Source of the DNA: Bacillus subtilis
GTDB lineage: Bacteria; Bacillota; Bacilli; Bacillales; Bacillaceae_C
Reading direction: 5' to 3'
NCBI RefSeq assembly: GCF_008764245.1
Contig: NZ_VTQV01000006.1
Coordinates: forward strand, 108,421 to 159,737
Length of the DNA: 51,317 nt
In this document: positions 1 through 6,286 of the stretch, one piece after another
How the letters are laid out: each line of letters starts with the position of its first letter
Numbering within the stretch: the stretch's first letter is position 1
Notes under the pieces: generated by a model
Told to the model about the DNA's origin: nothing
The model's database searches: none
Seen by the model: only the letters and a program-made list of their open reading frames with translations
Translations under genes and position numbers: made by a program

Positions 1-3
1 TTT

Positions 4-107
4 CGTACATCCAAACAAACTTTGGATCTACGTTTTTGCTGTTCCTTCGCGTTTTCGTGCATCCAAACTCACTTTGGATCTACGTTTTTGCTGCATGTTC
101 CCAATTC
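4..107. repeat. 52-bp tandem repeat, two copies
   Basis: Two near-identical units start at 4 and 56, so the period is 52 bp. Each has a short inverted repeat, ATCCAAA and TTTGGAT, separated by 5 bases, followed by CTACGTTTTTGCTG. The second unit decays after about 93. The array may continue left of the window. The shadow reading frames across it are not credible genes. A different array with the same 52-bp period lies near 30.1 kb. Confidence 0.75.
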
Positions 108-232
108 CACGGCATTCCTTCATTCTTTGCAACCATCTACGCGTCCTCTACTTTCCCTGGGATTAGAATATTATATACTTTTAAATATTCTCGAAAAAAG
201 TTAAAATTCCTTTCTAGATAGATGAATGAAGA

Positions 233-260
233 AAACCATTAAGCGATTGCCTAATGGTTT
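233..260 (-). terminator. Weak hairpin at the end of the membrane gene
   Basis: AAACCATTA (233-241) pairs with TAATGGTTT (252-260). The stem includes the stop codon of the minus-strand membrane gene. The T run that should follow on the minus strand is poor, so termination is uncertain. Confidence 0.35.
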
Positions 261-732
261 CCATCTTTTTCTGAAAATTGCTTCGATAAAAATCCTTCGT
301 TTCTTTCTGCAAATATGGTTTCCTGCCATTTTTGGTAGGCATAAACAATTGGGACAGTAACGGCAATCATCACAAACAAGCCAAAATTAGACATGTTTTT
401 CATGGAATACAGTCCTAGTTTTTGAAAAATGTAAGGACTGATCACAAAAGCTTGAATCGCATCGATCATCCAATTTGCAATGAGGAATAACCATACATTT
501 GGATATGTAAAGACAATCAAAAAACCGTATACAAAAGAAGAAATATTTGTAAGGAAAAACACATTGGCATTGAGATTCCACCAGTTCCATCTTTCCGCCA
601 TCTGAAATAGAATCGTATATAAAGCGACCATAAATAACGCCACAGGCATAAACTGTTTGACACGCTTGGAATCTAAGGGCAAAATAACAACCAAGGAGCA
701 ACAAGGAGTATCCATGAAACAACTTGACCCAT
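251..732 (-). pseudogene. Small multi-pass membrane protein, broken by a one-base frameshift
   Basis: Function not recognised. A strong ribosome binding site (GGAGG, plus-strand 741-745) precedes an ATG at 732 that opens MGQVVSWILLVAPWLLF and then hits a stop after about 19 codons. The remaining frame, ending at 251, continues as PLDSKRVKQFMPVALF and is a membrane protein with about four hydrophobic segments (VALFMVALYTIL, FVYGFLIVFTYPNVWLFLIANW, FGLFVMIAVTVPIVYAY). Adding one T to the run of four (A run at 681-684 on the plus strand) joins both into one reading frame of about 160 residues with a proper start. The internal ATG at 715 has no ribosome binding site. This is either a true phase-shift mutation or a sequencing error in a homopolymer. 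A hairpin (233-260) overlaps the stop codon. Confidence 0.6.
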
Positions 733-861
733 CTGGTAAACCTCCAAATAAAAGTTTATAAAGATAGATTTACCAGTGTGTCAAGAAATATCCATTCTTA
801 TTTTTACCTTGAATTCTTGAAATGGGATTTTACTGCAAGTTAAGGCGGGATAAATGAACAA

Positions 862-893
862 ACTCCATTTTGATTTCTCATTTAAAATGGAGT
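862..893 (-). terminator. Terminator-like hairpin after the immunity gene
   Basis: ACTCCATTTT (862-871) and AAAATGGAGT (884-893) form a 10-bp perfect stem with a 12-base loop. It lies 30 bp past the stop of the minus-strand gene ending at 923 and is followed on that strand by TTGTTCATTT. Confidence 0.6.
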
Positions 894-922
894 GATTTGG
901 TTACCGGCAAACCGCCGTGGGA

Positions 923-1618
923 TTAAATTTGTGTTAACACATATACCAACGGATCCGTCATTTCCATTGTCCCAAAAAAGTAAAGCTGATTGGCCAAGAA
1001 AAGCTCATAATATCGGTTAGGTGAAGGCTCCGGGTTCCCCCTTAATCCAATCCGTATTTGTGCAGGGGCGTCTTTAACTAGATCAAACTGAAATCCTTCA
1101 GATAATTGCATCAGGAAAGTCATGGGGGCCTCACCGTTATAAGTCGCTGGCGCTTCATCCTCTAAAAGCCATGTTGGTTGCCCTCCAACTTTATTCATTT
1201 CATCATTTTTCGTGGTTGGCTCAAGAAGCCAACGTCTAAACAGAATTTTCTCTTCATAATCCTCTCGAGGCTTTATAGCATCTTTCGTACGGAATACCTC
1301 TAATTTAAAATGGCGTTGATAATTTTTTAAAAAGTCCTTTGGAATATCTGCCCCTTTTAAAGGAACTTGCAGCATTTCTGGAATCTGTTCTTCTTCATCC
1401 GCACAACTTGTACATTGGAATACAGCCATTGAGAATCCTTGCCATGAATGCCCTTCTGGAAAGGCGATTTGAAAAAAGAAAGTCTGTTCAGCTCCGCATA
1501 ATTGGCAATGGGGAATATCTAGGTCTTCTGGAATTCTCGGCTGACCGCCAATAAAAGAAAGATCATTTTCTTTTTGTATTTGCTCTGAATCATCTAGTTT
1601 CAATGCATAGCCTGACAT
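923..1618 (-). CDS. Probable immunity protein of the PrsW-nuclease toxin (DUF1963/PDCD2-like)
   Basis: 231 residues, soluble and acidic, with no signal peptide. It has two similar modules. The first (about residues 22-75) reads FIGGQPRIPEDLDIPHC, then a C-x2-C (HCQLCG), FFFQIAFP, and a second C-x2-C (CTSC), like a small zinc knuckle. The second (about 140-231) reads KVGGQPTWLL, then FLMQLSEGFQF and ANQLYFFG. This GG-x-P / FL-Q layout recalls the DUF1963 (YwqG) and PDCD2 families; that match is by eye. It starts 17 bp after the nuclease fusion with its own GGAGAGG site, so it is the second gene of a two-gene operon. The position directly downstream of a nuclease toxin is what suggests immunity; this is inference. 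A hairpin terminator follows. Confidence 0.6.
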   Translation of the reverse strand: MSGYALKLDDSEQIQKENDLSFIGGQPRIPEDLDIPHCQLCGAEQTFFFQIAFPEGHSWQGFSMAVFQCTSCADEEEQIPEMLQVPLKGADIPKDFLKNYQRHFKLEVFRTKDAIKPREDYEEKILFRRWLLEPTTKNDEMNKVGGQPTWLLEDEAPATYNGEAPMTFLMQLSEGFQFDLVKDAPAQIRIGLRGNPEPSPNRYYELFLANQLYFFGTMEMTDPLVYVLTQI

Positions 1619-1635
1619 CTGATCCTCTCCTTCGC

Positions 1636-3606
1636 TTATGGGTTCGGAAAAACACGCGTAATCGTTTCTCCATTTACTCTTACTTGATACAAAATTTCAT
1701 AGGGCCTTGTGGAACCAGCCGCATACTTAGGAACAACCCGAACAAATACATTCTTCCCTGCTTTTACCTCTTCGGCAACCAATTTTTCAAAGGCTCGAAA
1801 AGCCCCTCTGTTTACCCGGCTATTTTGTGGGAAAAGATTTCCGGAGCTCATATTACCAAGTCCACCAAGTCTATTTCCAATGGCATGGCCCGCATCATCT
1901 GTCATCTTACCAAGTTGTCTTACGTAATCACGTGCTGCTTGATTTGTTACTGTACCAGTATTTAAATGATGTTTTTCAATCTTGGCAAAAACAGAACGGA
2001 GCTCACCATTTGCCCCGATCGATGTTCGATAAGTTAAGCCTCCAGCTGTGGTTAATTCCAACCTCTCGATCCCTTTAGGCGCTTTCAATATTTTTTTGGA
2101 AATAATCTTTCCAAATGGTAGTCGACTCATCCCAATGGTAAGTAAAGAAGCTGCTGCATATTCAGGGGTCATCAGCTTTTTAGGATTTCGAATGATATCT
2201 GCAAGCTCTTTACCACTTGAGGCAAGCCCGATTCCCGTTGAAACAGCGATCAAAGCAGGCCAGACACCAAGGAATGGAACGACTAAGGTAAAGGCACCAG
2301 CAAAAATCGCTCCTTTTTCCCACCCCGACAAGTGGTCCCACCAGTTTTGCAAATTATCAAATAAACAAGCAAAGCATGACTCATATCCAAATGACACTTG
2401 ATTCCAGGCAAAATAATAGAAAACAATCATGATAGAAGCTAGGAGAACAAGTAGTACTTCAAAGTATTTTAGCGTATTCTCTTTTAAAACGGGAAGTCGC
2501 TCTTCCGTAGCTTCCTTATTCCCATACAGTAAAGTTAAAGCAAGTTCTCTTCTTTCTCGATAAAAATGCAGATAATAACCATATTGCTGTCTGCTTTTAA
2601 CTAAAGAGATCAATAGACTCCATATTTCTGTAATGGGATTGATCATCTTCTCGTGTGGTAACGTCGGAAGCTTATCTCGCACCCGATTAAAATCCGCATA
2701 ATCAATCAATAAAGCAATGGCTAACATAATTAAAAACCATGTTTTCGTTTGGTAACCACTTCCTAGTAAACCATGAAAGGCTCTAATCCAATCCGGAAAC
2801 TGGTAGCTACCATTCCACAAAGCATGGTCCAATATGGCAACAAATAGACAGAAACCCGGCACAATAAATATATAATTCCTAAGTTTTTTTCTAAATCTTA
2901 TAGCAAAGCCAATTCCAAGCGTAATCATTGCTGTTAACAGAGCATGGCTAGCTGTCATTTGCGTTGGGAAGTAACTTTCCTCCATATAGCCAGGAAAAAG
3001 TGTAAAGAAATCCCAGTGAAGGACATTCCCTCCTAATAAAGTAAACCCATACATATTACCGGCTGCAATTCTCCTCACAAACTCCTCTATGAGCTGAAAG
3101 CCTGCACCTGTTGCTGCCCCAATTAAAGCATAATCTGTGAGACTGAGAGAAGTAGCTCGTCGAGACAAATACAAATAAACAGCAAGCGGTAGTAACTTCA
3201 GAAGTTCCTCCATAATAGGAGTTAAGATGGACATGCTCCAAAAATCAGATGCAGAGCCGCCAAATAACTTTGTAATAAGTAAAACAACAACCGCCGTCAA
3301 TGGGACGACAAACCAGGCACCCGCGAGGAAAAAATGAGTGTATTGCTTCCAGGTTAGCGTTTTACTTCGACAAAGAAGCCAGAATTGCACGATCACGTAA
3401 AAGGACCATAGGAACTGGACAGTCATTGTTCGCGAATCCTTTAAGAAGGAGAGACTAACAATGAAGGAGAGAACAAGAATCCACGATACAATCATGTATA
3501 AATAAGTGATGATCGGATACTTACCAACCAAAGTTTGCCAAGTGGTTTGGACTGTTTCTAAAGCAGCTCTAATTCCATGACGAAACTTCCCCATCGTCTT
3601 TAACAT
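1636..3606 (-). CDS. PrsW-family intramembrane protease fused to a C-terminal DNA/RNA non-specific endonuclease
   Basis: 656 residues. The N-terminal half has many membrane segments and the PrsW motifs: MEELLK (132-137, the EExxK motif), GFQLIEE (169-175), SHALLTA (H221) and DHALWN (H261), the expected metal ligands of the PrsW/CAAX-protease-like fold. A charged linker (about 320-385) and two to three more hydrophobic segments (about 385-500) follow. The last 90 residues match Endonuclea_NS_2 nucleases: DDAGH (570-574), GNMSSGNLFPQN (584-595), RVNRGAF, and RPYEILYQVRV near the end. The start has an AAGGAGGC site. PrsW in B. subtilis cleaves the anti-sigma factor RsiW; here the protease half may release or export the nuclease tail. 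The architecture (membrane carrier, variable toxic tail, small downstream gene) fits a polymorphic toxin. Domain calls are firm by motif; the toxin role is inferred. Confidence 0.8.
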   Translation of the reverse strand: MLKTMGKFRHGIRAALETVQTTWQTLVGKYPIITYLYMIVSWILVLSFIVSLSFLKDSRTMTVQFLWSFYVIVQFWLLCRSKTLTWKQYTHFFLAGAWFVVPLTAVVVLLITKLFGGSASDFWSMSILTPIMEELLKLLPLAVYLYLSRRATSLSLTDYALIGAATGAGFQLIEEFVRRIAAGNMYGFTLLGGNVLHWDFFTLFPGYMEESYFPTQMTASHALLTAMITLGIGFAIRFRKKLRNYIFIVPGFCLFVAILDHALWNGSYQFPDWIRAFHGLLGSGYQTKTWFLIMLAIALLIDYADFNRVRDKLPTLPHEKMINPITEIWSLLISLVKSRQQYGYYLHFYRERRELALTLLYGNKEATEERLPVLKENTLKYFEVLLVLLASIMIVFYYFAWNQVSFGYESCFACLFDNLQNWWDHLSGWEKGAIFAGAFTLVVPFLGVWPALIAVSTGIGLASSGKELADIIRNPKKLMTPEYAAASLLTIGMSRLPFGKIISKKILKAPKGIERLELTTAGGLTYRTSIGANGELRSVFAKIEKHHLNTGTVTNQAARDYVRQLGKMTDDAGHAIGNRLGGLGNMSSGNLFPQNSRVNRGAFRAFEKLVAEEVKAGKNVFVRVVPKYAAGSTRPYEILYQVRVNGETITRVFPNP

Positions 3607-3731
3607 GTATCCGCCTCCTTATCACGAAACAACTATTTTGGCTTCATGCTACACGAATAGATCAAAATTTAACATAGGTAGAATGTTGTAAATCCAGTGG
3701 GTCGATGTTTTAATATTCGACAAAATCTGTT

Positions 3732-3752
3732 GCGTGCCAGACACCTATAAAG
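3732..3752. repeat. GTGCCAGACAC motif at a gene 3' end
   Basis: The stretch holds GTGCCAGACAC just past the GNAT stop codon. The reverse complement forms the tip of the terminator hairpin at 13974-14008, also at a gene end. This looks like a remnant of a dispersed terminator-type element; only the tip is left here. Confidence 0.4.
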
Positions 3753-4257
3753 TTTTCGTCAAATACAAGGCTAGATCATCATCCACTTGCACTTGATCGC
3801 CACGTTTTAATTGTTTTCCATTTTGGGAGATTCCACGCCCGTCTGGCAAATAACCTCTTCTAACATATAAGCGTTGAGCAGCACCATAATCTTCTATAAG
3901 CCCAAAGCCAATCCCAATAGTAAAATGTGTATCTGCGACCATTTTTTCCGCTTCATCCAGCAATTTTGTCGCGATCCCCTTATTTTGATAATCGATCAAT
4001 ACATTTAAATCAACAATTTCCGGAATGTCCATTTCTAAAAATGGCGGATAGGTAGATTGCCATTTTATTGTGACGTAACCTGCAAACTGGTTGAGGTATT
4101 CGGCCACAAGAATGATTCTTTCACCTTTGTCTTGCTCTCGAGCATATTGTTCAAATTGGGAGGCTGGTTTATCCCATCCTTGCTCTTTAAAGGCCGTTTC
4201 GATGATTTTAAAGTCATCTTTAGTCAATAGACGGATCGATATAGGATGTTTGTTCAT
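3745..4257 (-). CDS. GNAT-family N-acetyltransferase
   Basis: About 170 residues from the ATG at 4257 (MNKHPISIRLL), chosen because AGAAGGT lies 8 bases upstream; the frame is open to a TTG at 4287. The GNAT acetyl-CoA site is visible in the second half: EIVDLNVLIDYQNKGIATKLL (motif A, Q-x-x-G-I-A with the family's R replaced by N-K), then GIGFGLIEDYGAAQRLYVRRGY (motif B, the usual A-x-x-LY-x-x-G-Y). It is a cytoplasmic acetyltransferase of unknown acceptor. It lies just after the EcsC-family gene, and the two are likely co-transcribed. Confidence 0.85.
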   Translation of the reverse strand: MNKHPISIRLLTKDDFKIIETAFKEQGWDKPASQFEQYAREQDKGERIILVAEYLNQFAGYVTIKWQSTYPPFLEMDIPEIVDLNVLIDYQNKGIATKLLDEAEKMVADTHFTIGIGFGLIEDYGAAQRLYVRRGYLPDGRGISQNGKQLKRGDQVQVDDDLALYLTKTL

Positions 4258-4283
4258 TATTCTTACCTTCTTTTCTCTTGATT

Positions 4284-5003
4284 TCAATAATCTAATAACC
4301 GCATACGATAAGCGTTCATCGCTGTTTCTCCAAGCTGATCAAGGAGATTATAATTGGCATAGGCACCTACAACAGCACCAATTCCAGGAATTAATTGAAA
4401 CATTTTCACCAAATCAATATGATCTCGATATTCCTGTTGAAAAACGCGCCAGTCCATATCAAGGAGCTCTCGTCTTTTCAACTCCCAATTTTTAATCGTC
4501 GCAAAAGTTTCCTTTCGTTTCTCATCACTAGAAAATGCAAGTTGGAAGACATGGAGGATGAATAGCCGTTCTTCATATTTATTTGTGTCAAACCCATAAA
4601 TGGTAGCTACTTCAAATAAAAACTTCATTTTGATCGACAACAAAAGAGGAAAATCCGCTAATCCAAGCAAAATACCGCCTGCACCTGTACCCGCTCCCTC
4701 GACCACAGCTGTTTTTCGATAGGTAGAGAGCTTCTGCTTCAATTTTTTGTCTTGTTCATAAAGATTGACCTCCATGGACTCCCCTCTCTTTGTTGTCACA
4801 TTGGAGCCAGCAAGCGTGGCTTTCACCATATTTTTGATACTTTCTGTGATTACGTTATGGACTTTTTCCGGAATCAAGCTGTTCACTTTTGTTTGCGTGG
4901 TTTTCGACATTCGATTTAACAGGCTCGATCGTCTTAATATTTTTCTCTGCCACAGGATCAGTTCATCTCTCACTTTATCTTCATATTCTGCCAAGCATAA
5001 CAC
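4284..5003 (-). CDS. EcsC-family protein
   Basis: About 239 residues. Matches the EcsC family (first seen as the third gene of the B. subtilis ecs ABC transporter locus): a basic amphipathic N-terminus, the segment GAGTGAGGILLGLADFPLLLSIKMKFLFEVATIYGFD, a conserved ERLFILHVFQLAFSSDEKR, and a C-terminal glycine-rich patch LIPGIGAVVGAYANYNLLDQLGETAMNAYRMR. Function is not established; family members occur as peripheral membrane proteins. The start is unsure: GTG at 5003 is very close to AAAGGG, while an in-frame TTG at 4994 has better spacing. No ATP-binding or ABC genes are beside it, so it is not the ecs operon itself. Confidence 0.8.
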   Translation of the reverse strand: MLCLAEYEDKVRDELILWQRKILRRSSLLNRMSKTTQTKVNSLIPEKVHNVITESIKNMVKATLAGSNVTTKRGESMEVNLYEQDKKLKQKLSTYRKTAVVEGAGTGAGGILLGLADFPLLLSIKMKFLFEVATIYGFDTNKYEERLFILHVFQLAFSSDEKRKETFATIKNWELKRRELLDMDWRVFQQEYRDHIDLVKMFQLIPGIGAVVGAYANYNLLDQLGETAMNAYRMRLLDY

Positions 5004-5179
5004 ATCCCTTTATGTTTTATAAAATTTTAATTAGCATGCTTTTGCACTAAAACTGCTTATAACGAAGTATACGGACGTTCTTTTAAAAAAGATTCATTCT
5101 GACTAAAACCATATTTGTGTCGCTCAAATTTTCAAGGTCTATAAGCCCCATACTTTTTAGTCAATCTTGCCTTATAGGA

Positions 5180-5224
5180 AAAGGGCCGTTTCAAAGGATT
5201 TATACCCTTTTGAAACAGCCCTTT
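5180..5224 (-). terminator. Strong rho-independent terminator
   Basis: A stem of about 18 bp with one mismatch (AAAGGGC...GTTTCAAAGG against CCTTTTGAAAC...GCCCTTT) and a short loop, followed on the minus strand by TTTTCC. It ends the Usp gene whose stop codon is at its right edge. Confidence 0.85.
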
Positions 5225-5897
5225 ATTTCGAACAAGCCGGAAGCTTTTCTGGTTCCATAATTTGATTATCAGTTACATGAATCTGACAGGTTTTTCCGCT
5301 CACAACAATTTTAAAAACCCCTGTATTAAAGTCTGTGCCAATTTCTTTATAGAAAATTCCTTCAAAACAGGATCGTTTAGACAAGGTGAAGCTTAATTGA
5401 TAACCGCCGTTTTCATCCTTCACTAGAAAACAGCGAACACCTTTTTCATAGATCGCATCTTCTTCGCTTTTAATTGTTCGGTCAACCGAAACGATATGCA
5501 GGTCAACAAAACTAAGCTCTCTTAGTAAAACATTCACAAAAGATCCTTTGGTAATTTCCTCCCAGCGATTTTGCGCTGTCTCGCCAATGATAATTTGGGT
5601 CACATTATAATGATAAGCCACATCTGCAATGACCTTCGCTGATGGACGTTTTTCATTATCCCGTAAAATAAATTCTTCGGCACCTAATTCATCTGCTAAT
5701 TCCTTCCACCGTTCCACATAGTCTGACTTTTCCGCGTCAAATTCATCAAATGGACGGGGATCTACCGTCAATATATAGAAAGGACAATTTAACATATTCG
5801 CTATTTTGGAGCCGCGCCTAATAAGACGTTCCCCATTCGGACCGTAATAAACACAGACAAGAATACACTCATCCATACGACCCTTTACTCTTTTCAT
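5223..5897 (-). CDS. Universal stress protein of the KdpD type (stand-alone Usp domain)
   Basis: 224 residues. The N-terminal 140 residues form a Usp alpha/beta fold like that in the sensor region of KdpD kinases: ILVCVYYGPNGERLIRRG near the start, YILTVDPRPFDEF, then AYHYNVTQIIIGETAQNRW and VNVLLREL...DLHIVSVD at the end of the domain. No kinase, membrane or KdpD P-loop region is present, so this is a stand-alone sensor-type domain with a unique 75-residue tail. A start at ATG 5897 fits AGAGGTG upstream. It is divergent from the mrp operon. Known KdpD Usp domains act in potassium and c-di-AMP sensing; a similar role here is only suggested by family and neighbour. Confidence 0.75.
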   Translation of the reverse strand: MKRVKGRMDECILVCVYYGPNGERLIRRGSKIANMLNCPFYILTVDPRPFDEFDAEKSDYVERWKELADELGAEEFILRDNEKRPSAKVIADVAYHYNVTQIIIGETAQNRWEEITKGSFVNVLLRELSFVDLHIVSVDRTIKSEEDAIYEKGVRCFLVKDENGGYQLSFTLSKRSCFEGIFYKEIGTDFNTGVFKIVVSGKTCQIHVTDNQIMEPEKLPACSK

Positions 5898-6286
5898 GAG
5901 TTATTTCACCTCTTCATATACTTTTCACAATCTAAAACAAATTTTAGTATTGATACAATATAACACCTTTTCAAGAAGAAAACGAGGTCCAAGTAAAAAA
6001 ACTTTACTTATTTTAAAATCATCTGAAGTGCGTTCGAAATTTGTTTCGTGTATACTATTGTATATAGTATACACATTAAGAATGAAATGTATATGGGGCG
6101 AATCGTCCATTGAAAATATTTAAAAGAAACGGCTTTCGATGTCCCCTTTAGGTTATCTCATTCATTCGCTTTGTAGTCTTGCTTCAGATTCCGCAGTCAA
6201 TCCCTATCATTTCCATCGGTTTACTATCTTTAAAAGAAGATTGCATTTATCCAACATAGAGACGAAACAGATTGGAGGTTACATTT
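5898..6286 (+). promoter_or_regulatory. Divergent control region between the Usp gene and mrpA
   Basis: 389 bp without a gene. The clearest element is a perfect 10-bp inverted repeat, TGTATACTAT (6049-6058) and ATAGTATACA (6064-6073), with a 5-base centre. It contains TATACT and TATAGT, either of which could be a -10 box, so a dimeric repressor bound here would block transcription. No RNA switch was recognised in the rest. The mrpA ribosome binding site GGAGG is at 6274-6278. Confidence 0.6.

Noticed and set aside
4-107. CRISPR array
   Set aside because: Only two units, no unique spacers of constant length and no cas genes in the window.
387-722. 111-codon minus-strand frame overlapping the membrane gene
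   Set aside because: Shadow frame; its first codons have no ribosome site and its composition is cysteine-rich and unlike a real protein. The frameshift model explains the region better.
4284-5003. The ecs ABC transporter locus
   Set aside because: Only an EcsC-family protein is present; EcsA and EcsB are not next to it.
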